64,000 nucleotides of DNA, taken from Mansonella perstans. Lineage: Eukaryota; Nematoda; Chromadorea; Rhabditida; Onchocercidae. The notes under the pieces are model-generated. The model did not search any database and had not been told where the DNA came from. It was given only the letters and a program-made list of their open reading frames with translations. The stretch is taken from assembly GCA_037074765.1 (NCBI GenBank), contig JBAMDO010000576.1, positions 558,001-622,000 of the forward strand. The letters are read 5' to 3'. Position numbers and translations under genes: made by a program. Position 1 is the first letter of the stretch. The number at the start of each line of letters is the position of its first letter. Shown here in pieces: positions 12,121-24,300 of the stretch.

Positions 12121-15100
12121 ATCAAAGCAGCTCAGTTTATTGAATCTTTTTGCCAGTTTAATAGCACAATTCCCTGTCAATTATAGTCACAAGGCGCTTC
12201 TCTTCCCTTCCTTCTGCTACTGATGACTAACGAAGTTTGTAGGATTTCCGAGCTCAAACTTTTAGAGCTCGCAACTCTCTTTTAGCAGATCTTTGCTGAT
12301 ATCCATTATCATTGATTTACGATTTACACATCAACAATTGGCAGAGAAGCAAACAGATTAACCAGTGAACATCACTTCTTTCACATTGCTTTTAAAATAA
12401 TCCTAGAATTTTCCACTTTAACACTTGTCTTTCCGCGCATCCCGTTTAAAAGATATTTTTCCAAACAAAATGAAAACATTTCGATTTCATTCCCTTTTAA
12501 ACAGTTAACCTGAAATGAAAATAATATGGAAGAATTATGATGTATCATTGAAGCTTTCAAGATCAGATTCGCCCGAATTTTACGTGATGATGATTTTATT
12601 AGCGATGTTGTAATTGAATGCATTAATATAGATTACTGTATAATGGAAAAATCAACTTTAACTGTATTTATCAATGCTACCGCTTCTACCAAGTTCTAGA
12701 CAAATTTTTTCTCCTGAGTTAATATTGGAATGAGTTACATTGAAACATTTCCTCAACGATTCCTGCTTATTTGCTTATGATTCAATAAAACATTTCAGGC
12801 AAAAAATTCGCAAAATTTGTGGAACCCGATGAATTAGAATTTTGTGAAATCCAATGAAAGAAATTTGATCATAAATTTCAATATGCAGATAGAAAAATTC
12901 ACAAACAACTTATTTTTCAAACGGATAATAACTTTAAATTAATTAAATTATTAATGACTGTCAACTAAACATCACTCTCTCATAAGTAAACAAAGCATGA
13001 GTAGTTTCTGGTAAGACGAAATACAGGAAAGTAACAAAATTGTTGCATAGATATATAAATGAAAAGTGAAATAAGAAAATGAGATTTTTCTTTCTCGAAA
13101 AAAATCAGTTTAGAACTTATCGTCTTACAAAAAAGTTTCCAATATTACCGCAGCGGATTTTTTCTAACCTTTTAATTTCAACAGCTAACAATTAGCATAA
13201 AGCTACCATTAATTAATTCATTATTTGGTATAGATATCCATTATATATACTATATAGCTGTGTTAATGACTGATTTGTGCTAACTGTTAATTCATTGATA
13301 CCAAAGTAATTCTATGCTTTCTCATTTTTCACATTCTTCATCTCTTCATTTTTTTTTACTAATGAAAGTACGAAAGTGTAAAAATTACATTTATTTGCAT
13401 TGCAAAAAGGAGATTAAAAAAATTGAATTGAATGAATTTGAATAAAAAAAACTGAATTAGAAATTTTTGATTTTCAAGATAGTTAATAACGCGTCATCTT
13501 TAACCGAATAAACTCAAAAAACTGGCAATAAACAAATTGAAATATTATAAAAAAACTAAATTAGTGCTAGATTTGATGCGATAACTAACAACTGAACAAA
13601 TAAATAGGTCTGAGCAGAAATATATGCGCTAATTTCAATTTTAAATGAAAATCGATGACTGAAATACGAATTACTTACTAAAAATATCATTTCTAATTAA
13701 CGGATACTAGTTCAACAAATCGAACAGAAAACTCATTTCAGATTGTCAATTTCATTCCTCCTTACAATTGTTATTTTTATTTCCATCCTGAAACTTTTTT
13801 TAATTTTTTAAAAAAGATTTCATATTGGATAATCTTAAATGCTTTTTGTTTAGAAAGATCAGAGATACAGGAGAATATAGTGTTGAATAATTTTCAAAAG
13901 AGCCAAGATGCATTGGACTACGTGTAATCAGCCAAGCTTCAACAGACTATGAAGGCAAAATGCGCTGTTCTATATTAATCAGTTAAGATATGGCATAAAT
14001 AGGCTATTATACATTATATTATACCTTTCTATATCAAAACTTGGCTACTTGATCTAAGTTCAATAAAAAAAGAAAAAACAAGTTCATAATAAAAAAATGG
14101 CATATTTATATTGAAATTTTGGAAATTTCAATGGTATCAAGAAAAATTTGGCTGCAATGACATTTGCAAAGTTTTGATAATTCAGACAGCGCTAGCTTTG
14201 CATTCGCAATTTGACTTCTCATCGACGTTACGCAAAGTAAAATTAGCTAAAAAGGAAAAAATGAATAGCATGGATGAAATTGATTATACTGCTTTTTAGA
14301 GCTTATCAAAAGTATGGAACGTAGTAAATAATTAATGTGTCTAGAAAAATGAATCGTTGGACTATTTATAAGATTAAATCAACACTTATTAAAGTCTTAT
14401 TTTTATGAGAAAATTGGGAGAGAGACGTAAATCGTTGCTTCAATTTATATAAAAATTTGAAAATTCAAATCCATTTTGAAATTTAATACAATGATGATCT
14501 AGTCCTTTTTCTCTGATTCATCTCCATACGAAAATTCATGTTATATTAAAACGCTAATTTTACAACACATTACTCACCTGATAGAACCATAACTTGTTTT
14601 TGAATTGAAAATTTTTTTATCAACATCATCTCTTGTTAAATCCTTTTAATCATTGTTGGTAATCATAAATATATTTCAACTGTTATGCAAGACATTTTAG
14701 TTAATTCTTTCACGTAACATCAACATAATTCTAATACACCATAAGAAAGCTTTTTATGCACAATGAAATGATTTATAAAAAAAATTTTAAATGAAAATTA
14801 CATTTCATCATTTTGTAAACTGTATAATTGCCAAGAAAAATTGAGAAATGAATATCATAGAGCAACATTAAAAATAACAAGATTTTGATTCTGTAAAAAG
14901 AACGTTGAACATCTTTTGCGTATATTGCCATTTAACAACAAAGATGGAAGATGCAGGAGACTTTTTAACCAGTTTAAAAATTTTACACAATTTAAGAAAT
15001 AAAGAGAGTGGCGAGGGATGTAAAAATTTTGATGTTGCCAACAACTAAGGATGATGGAATGGACATACAAAGCATTTCAAACTGCATCAATCAATCAATA

Positions 15101-15826
15101 GGACTGAGCATGGTATCGCTGTTATTTGGAAAATGATTTATTCAATTCAAAAGGGATTATGAACATTAAAACAAATTAAATTTCAAATCTATTATGGCAT
15201 TATAATAAACCGGTAATTCAAAGTTAATAATAAAAATTAACCGCTTCCCTTTACGAAATCAAAATTGCGAGTTTAGATGAACAATCTATAAATTGCACGT
15301 GAAAATTTTGTAACAATAGTATTCTCCCTTAAAATCAACATTACTCAAAACATGCAATGTCTTCACTTTGAAATAAAAAAAGGATCATTTAGAAATTCAT
15401 ATCTTTGTCCGCCTTTGACAATAATAGCGATATCTATGAAAAAACCATCTATAAATATGACTCATAAATCTAAATGATCTAAAAATAGCCAAGATGATTT
15501 CCTGTTTGAAATTTATCTACATCAAATTAGTTAACTAATATTACTATTATACCTGTGGGTTATCAATTTAACAATTTAAGCATAAAAAATAAACCTGAAC
15601 TCAAATATTCCACAAATTCATGTATTTCATTTCTTTCTAATATTCAAAGCCATAAATGGTAAACTTGATGCTAGCTATTATCGCTTCTGCTATGTTATTA
15701 ACGAATACACAAAAATTATCTCATTTTCATTGCTATTTTGGAATTTTTCATCTATATAATAAAGAAAAGTCATCACTAAACGATATCTTGATCCAACAAA
15801 ATCTATGAAAATGAGACATGAAAAAA
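12121..15826. other. Intergenic region between the EFHD2 locus and RANBP3, no convincing gene
   Basis: This holds the 5' flank of the 10-12 kb exons and the 3' flank of the RANBP3 gene, both minus strand. Short frames at 12381-12623 (-), 14111-14299 (+) and 14855-15070 (-) lack splice-consistent partners and recognisable motifs. A first non-coding exon of the EFHD2 long form could lie here. Confidence 0.5.
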
Positions 15827-18238
15827 TTAATTTCCAGCCAACACTTTCTTCGGTGAATCGATATCATTATCCTCCTTTGAAACTGTGTCTGAAAATTTCC
15901 TTTTCCGTGTTGCTTCCTTTTTCTTATTTTCAACAATTCGAGACAGAGTTCCATAAAGTTGCGCAGCAACAAATTCAGAGGCCTTAAAAAGACATTAAGT
16001 ATGCAAAAGAATGGAAGTAATCACTTCACAACCTAATAGAAATTATAGCAAAAAAACAAATAACAGATCTATACCTAAACTAGATCCTCTTTGCAAACCT
16101 GCAAACTTAATATAAGTGATTTCAAAAAGCATAATTGCTACAATCAAAACCAAAGCTCTACAAAAACCACAATTCGGCTGAGGTTTCTTGATTTCTAGAT
16201 TCATAACTGAAAGACTTCCTTCATTTTTGAAATTGATAATAGAACATTGGTCAATAAGAATTTTAAAAAAATATAATAGTACGCAGAGTGAAAAAAAAGG
16301 TTACAAGAAATTCATACTGTAGCAAGAAACAATGCTGGAACTTCTGACTGCGGCGCTGTTCCTGAGAACTTTACTCGTTTCGTTGACAATTTTTCAACGA
16401 TCATATCCGGAAATATTTGCGAATTAAGCACTACCCTTTGGTTGCCCATTACTCGAGCGACTAAAAATATCTTTATTTGATTAAATGAAATACAAAATTA
16501 AAAAATACAGTTAGTAAAAACTCGAGTGAAATTGATTAAAAATATGTAAATCTCCATTTTACAGCAGTAGGATAAAAAAAGCCTCGTCATTATTTGAAAA
16601 CTGAGATGATAATTCCAAAAAATTTACTTTTTTTTTGTACTCTAACTAACACAGCTTCCGTGCAGTATATCCTCCCTATATCTAAACTAACTTTATCCCT
16701 TCCCTTAACTTTATTAAAAACAAACCAGTAATTTTCATATGTAACATCTTCAATTTCCGGGAAATTCGTTAAAGAAAATTATACCTTTGATGAATTATAA
16801 AATCTGACAGAAGCAACTCAAGAACAAAAAATCACTGTAAAAAATAAAAGTAAAATAAGAAAAAGAGCAAGTAATAAGAATCATTACCGATTCGATAAGT
16901 GTAAGGCGGTTCTTCACCCCGTTCGTTAATACGTAAGCAACACATGCCACGCTCTACCCATACCTTTGCTCGTCTATCAAATGAATGTAATTTACACATT
17001 GTCTAAATTAAAAATATTTTATTATTTTTTAATGTGTCTCTAAGATGCTTGGAATTCACCAAACAAAGAGGACCATATCGTAATAGTGCAACTTATAAAC
17101 TAATTCTCTTCAGACAACTTACACGGTAAATATTTATTTCACCCTCTTCACCGGTACGGACATCCAGCTTTGGTGGAACTAATTCATCTACCTCAGAAGG
17201 TGCAATAGAATTATCTTCGTTAGTAATTGAACTCGATGAAGCACAAATTGCTTCTAATTCCTGTAATAAAATAAAAATTAGCATATCATTTAAAGATTAG
17301 CATATTTATCTAGAATAAATTTCAGCTCTATTACAGGATCGAATTGAAAAAATCAAATTCATCAAATTCGAATTCAAAAGTCAAAAAAATGGAAAATAAG
17401 AATGCTAAAATTAAATATATGATGAAGAGAATTTTGTTCCAGGAAACAGTTGCAGATGGGAACGACACAGATATTCGCTCTGGAAGAATTCAAAACTGAT
17501 TAAAACTCACTTCAATAGACTCTTTTGCCTTACGGTTGTTGATAAACGATGATGAAGCGCCTTTCTGTTTGATTTCTTCAAATACTTCCGTGACAGTTTT
17601 CGGAGCATCACTTTTGGTTTCACTCCTTGCTGTGGTAAGTTCATTTGTGGAACTAGTAGAATTGGTTTGTTCACCCATCTTCTGCTGCAAATTCACTATC
17701 ATAATTATGAGAATATCATAATGAACTCATGGTTCCTTCAAACAGTAGTAGTTGTAAACTTTCAACCAACTTTTAACCAACTATTGCTAATCTTGCTATA
17801 CTTATAAAATAAAGTTATTAGTTGTTATTGCACATTTACAATTCTAACCTTACTGCTATATAAAATTCGGCGTGAAATTTTTAGTTGAAAGTTTCGAAAA
17901 TATATCACAACTATAATTTTATTAATGAAATTTTTTACTCAATTTAAACTGTAGTAAATAGAAATAGAAAAAATTAGAAAAAAAGTGAAAGAAATACATA
18001 CTCCATTGTTGATAATTACTTTTTCCGATAATTTCGAACCAAATATAAAACCAACAGCAGTATTCATTGGTGTTCCTGCATTTGCACTCTTTTCAGGTCT
18101 ATCATTTGCCAATGTTTTGCCAAGATCTAATTTTATACTTTTCTCATCTGCTTTAAAACCATTCTTACTAGCTGACCATAGTTGATCTGCTGCAGATGAG
18201 AGTTTCGAAGATTTAAATGCAAAACGTTTTGTTGTCAT
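15827..18238 (-). CDS. RANBP3: RANBP3-like Ran-binding nuclear export cofactor
   Basis: Six exons on the minus strand: 18002-18238 (ATG 18236-18238), 17511-17684, 17123-17260, 16888-17002, 16318-16460 and 15827-15982 (stop 15827-15829). Together they encode 320 residues. The N-terminal half is low in structure and carries an FG-type motif, GFIFGSKLSEKV (about residues 63-74), like the one before the Ran-binding domain in vertebrate RANBP3. The Ran-binding domain starts near residue 171 (VRTGEEGEINIYR), passes WVERGMCCLRINER and ends around VPALFLAT. The tail has a basic cluster (KKKEATRKRKF) that may be a nuclear localisation signal. RANBP3 proteins help CRM1-dependent export. NUP50 and RANBP2 share the domain, but the short, single-domain layout favours RANBP3. 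The protein is shorter than vertebrate RANBP3. Confidence 0.88.
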
Positions 18239-19160
18239 TTTTTAGTTAATATTTTAAACTGAAAAAAATTTTAAATTAATACAATGAAAAAATGCTATTT
18301 ATTACATTGAAATACTCGCACAACGTAACTTGCAATCAATGTAAGCCATACAATAATGTTACTTAAAAACAACCATATAAAAACAAAAAAAAGGCCTGCA
18401 ATTCTCGATCAATTATGCAAAAAACTACCTGTTAAACGTGTGCATTTGATAATTACGTGCTTACCAAAAACTAAACCTAATTGTTTACCAAAAAATAAAC
18501 TTAATAAATGGGTAAATTATCCAGAAATCACGTAATCTTCATAGGGCTGTAACACACATGAAAAACACCCATCTGGTGTGTAATTTGCAAAATGAATGAG
18601 AACCTATTTTCATTTCAGTGGAATTTAATTAACCATCCCTAACTGTATCACTTTTTTCTATCTTTAACTAACAATACTCTCAATCACCGCATTTTTCTTA
18701 GCTTCCTATTTCTCTCAATATTTTGCAGCTCTTACAAACTTTCTAATATCTCTTCTCACTATTTCTCGTATATTTCCTGACTATAACTCTCAATAATCAT
18801 CTCTTTCTTTCGCTAAATTCTCCCTATATTTCATCCTTATCAGTGCTTATCACTTTTCCAATCACTACTAATACTGATGCAGCTACTGCTTATTTTTTTA
18901 ACTTCTTCGGCACTAATTAATTTCTTTAAGCACAGTGCCTTTATACTCTCAGAGATGTTATCACCGTGGGAAACTTAAGTTTAGATTTTCCTTCACTATC
19001 AGTTAATCATACCTTTTCAATTGCTACATTAATATTTCATAAAGTTTAAGAATGGATTTTAGAAATAAATCTTTCAAACAATGCTATCTTTCATTTACTA
19101 TAATTTAGTTTTCCTTTTTATCGCTTTAAAGTATATCCGAGGTGATAAATGATTCCACAT

Positions 19161-19227
19161 ATAATTAAAGTTAATTAAAATTACACATATTTAAAGTTAA
19201 TTAAAATTAAACTATAATTAAAGTTAA
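19161..19227. repeat. Imperfect tandem repeats of an AAAGTTAATTAAAATTA-type unit
   Basis: Three close copies of an AT-only unit containing AAAGTTAATT can be read directly. Probably simple-sequence expansion. Confidence 0.7.
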
Positions 19228-19519
19228 GTGCGAATTTTTTTTATTAGATATTCTCTATTGCTAAAATTTAATTTGCCTTATTCAAATTAAATGATGAAGG
19301 AAGAAATTCCTTGTTTTACTTTTTTTTTTTTTTTAATACCGCAAAATGTCGCTCTTTTCTGCGAAAAGTGTTATTTTTGGTGAATGGAAGAGTATAGCGG
19401 AAAATTCTTTCCTTTATTGAATTTTTTATCTCATTTACGAACCTGTTTTCATCTTTCCCATTTCTTTCTTCCACCTGCTTTTCTTCTATCTTTAAAATCG
19501 AAGAATAGACACATTCGTA

Positions 19520-19587
19520 CACACACACGCACGCACACGCACACGCACATGCACACATACGCATACACACACGCACACATACGCAAA
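19520..19587. repeat. Compound CA/CG microsatellite
   Basis: Alternating ACAC, ACGC and ACAT units over about 68 bases. The purine-pyrimidine alternation is compatible with Z-DNA. Confidence 0.9.
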
Positions 19588-19762
19588 TGTTTTCAAATTC
19601 ACCATCGCGTAATTTATATCACTGAAATATTTTGATGGCTTTTCCGATATAATATACTACTTTTGGTTAGCTCGTTTTATATACGGCTTACTTTACGCAA
19701 TTAAAATTATTTCATTAAATGGAAAATATGTCATCCAAATTTTTGATCTCTCGTAAATTACG

Positions 19763-19764
<2 letters not shown>

Positions 19765-19797
<33 letters not shown>
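19765..19797. repeat. Poly-A run (33 bases)
   Basis: Uninterrupted A run. A retrotransposon or retrocopy tail is possible, but no adjacent coding remnant was recognised. Confidence 0.9.
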
Positions 19798-19798
<1 letters not shown>

Positions 19799-20879
19799 AC
19801 GAAGATATGAAGATTTTTCAAAGATTCGAAGACACACATATTAAATGTTTAGATATTTGAAAAATCTTTTATCCGACTTTTTATTTTTGCGGAAATTAGT
19901 TCATCGATATATTCAATTGAGAAGGGATTTTATCTCACAATCTTTATTTTTCAAATTTGAAATTTTTTATTTTCCAATTATTTACAACGGCAATTTTCAA
20001 TACTATAAGTACTACATGGCTCATCTCATTTATTATTATTATTAATTAATAAATCTATGATTTATGATGCACTAAATATGATGAATATTGATGTTAATTA
20101 AACGGTGTATAGATTTCTATATATTTTTCAAATTGGTATTTAAGTATTTTCCATGTATATATTTAGTCTGTTTTTTTTTTCAGTTTTACTTACATTTCAT
20201 TTCATTCTCATAAATTTCGAATACATCCATCATTTCATCATTATGGACTGAAACCGGAAATTCTAACTCATGTATCTTTTTAACAAAATTATTTATAAAT
20301 TATTTACAGCTGTTCATTTGATGTATATCTCTGTTATACTTGAACTTTGTTTGTCCTATCATTTATGCTCTATCTTTTCATTTTCCATTTAATTGACTGT
20401 CATCTGTATTTTTATTTCAAGTGATATTTTGAATTTGGGAAATTTAAAACTTTTTTTTCAAATTTTTGTTCCAAAGAGAAAAGCATTAAAAAAAAAAGGA
20501 AATATTGAAAAGAAAATATTGCTGTTTTTTGTTATTGTACAATCATGAAATATACAAGAAATTTTAACAATCACTACCGCCAGCTTGAATTTTTCCATCA
20601 GTTTGTCATCATTTTTGTTCAGCAAACAATCAAACAGTAATACAGGAAGTTGTAAGTTTTACAATATGTAGTCAAATTTGAACTCATTTTGTTAATGCTA
20701 AAACTTCGTTTTCTTCATACATTGTTGGAGGATAAACATAGTGTTCTCATTAACAGTCATATATTCAGCAATTTCGCAGTGACTCGATTTGCTCCTGTTA
20801 AAGTAATCATCAATATTCTACCACGTGATTAATAGCCATCTAAATATTTTACAATTTTTTTATCCTCCATAAGAAATTT

Positions 20880-23000
20880 TCGAAAATTTGTTAATGAACT
20901 GAAGTTTGTGGAAATGTATATATCGCCATCACCAGACAGCGAAAAGTTTATGACATGCCAAAATTTTCGAGAGCTCTTTCGCTTCCTTATGGAAATAATG
21001 AATTAAACTCCAGTAAGTTTTCATGACGGATTGATTATTTTTTTGGTTGATTGTTTTTTTTATACGAATAAGTTTGTGCTTATGTAAATGAATCTTAGCT
21101 TATTGCAGATAAGAACATTTATCAAGCTTGCTGACTTGAGTTAAATATGAAATTTAGTCATCAAAGAATTAGAAGTGGCGAAAGTCTAACAGTAATTTTT
21201 CTTGCAAAATCATTTTGAACCAAAACAATATCAGCCCTAAAGGTGAAATTACTTTAGTTATCCTGCTTCTTCACTTCCATTCAAGATGAAATATTTTATT
21301 AAAATCATTAGATTATTTGGATGGCGGGTTCTTCTGGTAGTTCTGAGAATCTTTTTTCAGCAGGCAAAAATTTGATCATATACTAGGATACTGGCATCAT
21401 CGCATCATCGCTCTTGATGAGAAATACTGTTAGTTACAACAGGCCGAAATAATCGCCTTTTCTTCATAAGGATGATTTCATGACGTACTTTTTGTTAGCG
21501 CCAAGTATGTTTGACTGAATTAAATGAGAATTTTTTAGATTTTGGGATTGATAGAAATGCGATAAAAACACTTTCACTTATGCTTCATACATGTTGAAAT
21601 AACATGTATTTCCTTGTACTGATATTTAAATGTCTGGCCATTTTATGTTTTAATTTGTATTATAGTGACTTGGTCCAATATATTTAGTGTATCAGACAAG
21701 TCACTTTGAGTTGCTTTTAAAATACTAATTCATCTTTTTTATATGTTATCAACTGAATCGTTCATAAATACAGAGAGTTGAATGACTGATATTTCTGATT
21801 ATATTTCATTAATTGAGTGATATTTCACTAATGTTATCATCAACTCAGATTTCAAAGTTATACACATTCTGTTAGCATTTCATTGGACCGAGCGAACGAA
21901 GCTTTTATGAAAGATGGATGTTTTAATTTTATTTTATTTTATTTTTTTTTTATTCTTACTCAGTTTTAATTTTATTTGTAAAAAGCTGGGAATTCATGCA
22001 TGCCAAGAATTTTTTTATGACTCAATTGTTCTTCGATCTCGGACTGGTACACTCTATTGAATTCTTTATCTATTGGTTTTGTTTTATAGCATTTTTCTAG
22101 AGCTTCATTTGTTTCTTCAGCAAATAATATAATCAACACAAAAATTTTTTCTTATTTTTAGAGCCGTTTTATTTCGAGGCCTTTCAAGATGGTAATGGAA
22201 TGTTGCCCATTACTAAAAAAAACAAATGATATCATTCCAATAAAAAAGAGATAATATCATTCCGAACTTAACACTTCTGAAGTAACAATATTTTAATTCT
22301 CCTCAGCAACATTACCTAAAATACCTTTCAGAAGATCTGATACAGTTTCTTTCTTCAGAATATAATTCCAATTGTAAAAATGCTTTTTCTGTATCGGCGA
22401 TTACCACTGTTTTCATTATTTGGAAGTAACATCCCATTGAATTCGTATCGGTCCTCGATATAACATCAATTTTAGCTCTTTTATGATGAGCTAAGCCGTT
22501 ATAAACAATTATCATTTTGTATCCTTGCTAGGGGTTCGTGATGAGGTAAATAATGAATAATACTTTGATCCATTTCGGTTCAATTTTATGTTCGATTGCA
22601 ATCTTGAATAATTCCGTCATATAATTGGAGTACCTTTTCCTTTGGTCGAAGCCGGTTAAATAAACTTCTTAGATGACCAAACCACGGTCAAAATTGCAAT
22701 TTAATTTGCTTCTTTCCATGTCCAGCGTATTTGGTATCGTCCATCTTGTTTTAGTTAGTTCTCTTGAATTGTTTTAATTATACATTTTACAATGATTTCC
22801 ATTCCTTTAGTCATTATTCTTAATTGTATTTTAGTAGTAAGAGGCAACTCAAGTATCTGAGTTGCCAAATGGGTACCGTCTGATTTCTTTTTTCATTGTT
22901 TCTTTTTCATTGTTCACCAAATGTTTGGATATGAAAGATAATTGTTGATCCAATATCGAATAAGAACAATGCGTTTCTTTTATATTTGGCACTAATGGAT
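20880..23000 (-). pseudogene. Pol remnant (protease, reverse transcriptase, possible integrase) of the BEL/Pao element
   Basis: The longest intact piece is 22312-22515 (67 codons), which contains IVYNGLAHHKRAK and VIADTEKAFLQLEL. These match the RT entry and catalytic-palm strand of Pao polymerases. Between 22135 and 22165 the YVDD-like box is altered (CVDYII). A protease-type LFLFDIGS lies at about 22945-22975. The segment from about 21.0 to 21.9 kb, where RNase H should be, is largely unreadable. The integrase match at about 20.95 kb is weaker than the rest. Confidence 0.7.
21921..21952. repeat. TTTTA simple repeat
   Basis: Four TTTTA-type pentamers and a T-run lie within the RNase H part of the retroelement relic. 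They probably arose by slippage after the element decayed. Confidence 0.8.
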
Positions 23001-23359
23001 TAAACACTTCGATTTTCTTATATAAAAGTAGAGTTTCCTTGTCAGTTCGTTGTTATTAAGTTAGTTAAGAAATCCCAATGGTGTGGTATGGTACAGTAAT
23101 TTGTGATGTGGCATGGTAATTTCCTTCACCTTCAGTTTGTGAATTTTCCTTTCGATTGATTTCTTATCCTTGTTTTTATATAGTACTGTTGATAAGTTTC
23201 GGATCCGTAGATCTCGAATCCGTGTTGTAGCAAGCGCCTTAGTGAAGTCCTTTACAAAAAAAAAAAATCTGTTTTGTCTTTCATTTATCGTCACTATGTT
23301 CTTTTTTGTAATAAATTTTCCAAAGATCATTCATCATTAAACGATTTATTCGTTGGAAG

Positions 23360-24300
23360 GCATTAGAATACGTGTAACATTTGCTATCTCAGTAATTATT
23401 ACAACAAATACAAAGTCTTTTCAGACGTCTTCTGGGAATTTCGTGTATCCGATGGATTGCGTCCAAAGTCGATGTTTCGCCAAAGATATTTTGTTGCCTT
23501 GCTTTGGCTTGATCGTTTATGAGCTTCGTTATCTTTTATATTTGGAACTTGCGCATTTGTATTAATTAAGTACCCAAGAAATTTGCTGATACATTTTGTC
23601 CATTATCCAAGTAAGCAGTTTAATCTCAATGGCTATTTCGGCAGTGAAATGCTCTAGTTTCTCGCTGAGCTTCTTACTGTCGGATTCTTTTTATAGCTCC
23701 AACAATTACTGTTCATTCCCTATAACTTCTTTTGATGGATTGCAGAACGATTTAGTTGTAACAAGCGTTCCGCCATATTTTTCAAGTAACACCTTTGTAA
23801 TTCATAATTTTCTGCAATATATGTATTGCCTTTAAGGTAAGAAAACATATAATTCAATATTTTTAAATATTTAATATTACCTGGAAATATACTGGAACGT
23901 TAATCAAGCATTAAAGCTATTCCAAAATTCCCATTATTGTATCGGTCTACCATTTTAAGTGTGTAATGGTAACTGAGATCGATTAACTGTCGTATGAGGA
24001 GTTGGCTTAATTAGCTTCTTTTGTCGGATTGATTCTTGGGTTAAGCTCATTAGTTCTAAGTCTGTTTCATTCTTATAAACAGTTGAAGATATATACACAG
24101 TTGATAATGGCTACTTTGTCTTCATGTAGTAAATTAAAAACACCTTTTTCTCCTCTCATCATTTCGGCATATTTGTCCTCTTCTTTGTCGTCTTCTTTCA
24201 TGGCTCATTTGAAAATGCTGCTGCACGATTAGAGGCACATTATTTTTTCTTTAGTGATTCGAATTGGTGTCGTTTTTGCTGCACTGATAAATTTTGTTCT
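23360..24300 (-). pseudogene. Gag remnant of the BEL/Pao element
   Basis: Minus-strand fragments in shifting frames give LPLHT..., WEFWNSFNA and an AENYELQR segment (about 23.8 kb), the typical Pao Gag 'WREFWNSFNA' neighbourhood. A cysteine-containing stretch at about 23370-23430 follows, where a zinc knuckle would be; the histidine is not preserved in the frame I read. Several stops make the region non-coding. Confidence 0.65.

Larger units (their letters stand above)
18239..20870. other. Intergenic region with simple repeats
   Basis: This is the 5' flank of RANBP3, followed by AT-rich sequence. It contains a CA/CG-rich microsatellite, a 33-A run and short AAAGTTAATTAAAATTA-like repeats. 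Open frames at 19316-19635 on both strands are products of the microsatellite. No gene seen. Confidence 0.5.
20880..24300 (-). mobile_element. Degenerate BEL/Pao LTR retrotransposon (Gag-Pol relic)
   Basis: Reading the minus strand from high to low coordinates, broken frames appear in the order of a BEL/Pao element: a Gag signature (WEFWNSFNA, about 23.9 kb), a possible cysteine cluster like a nucleocapsid zinc knuckle (about 23.4 kb), an aspartic-protease-like DIGS motif (about 22.95 kb), the entry to reverse transcriptase (IHYLPHHEPL, about 22.55 kb), VIADTEKAFLQLEL (22.35-22.42 kb), a relic of the RT YVDD box (CVDYII, about 22.15 kb) and a possible integrase start (ENFGMS, about 20.95 kb). 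Many stops and frameshifts interrupt it, so it is inactive. LTRs could not be recognised by eye, and the ends are approximate. The family assignment rests on recalled motif similarity. Confidence 0.78.

Noticed and set aside
19316..19635. Open frames on both strands rich in Cys/Ala or His/Thr
   Set aside because: Produced by the CA/CG microsatellite, which is open in several frames.
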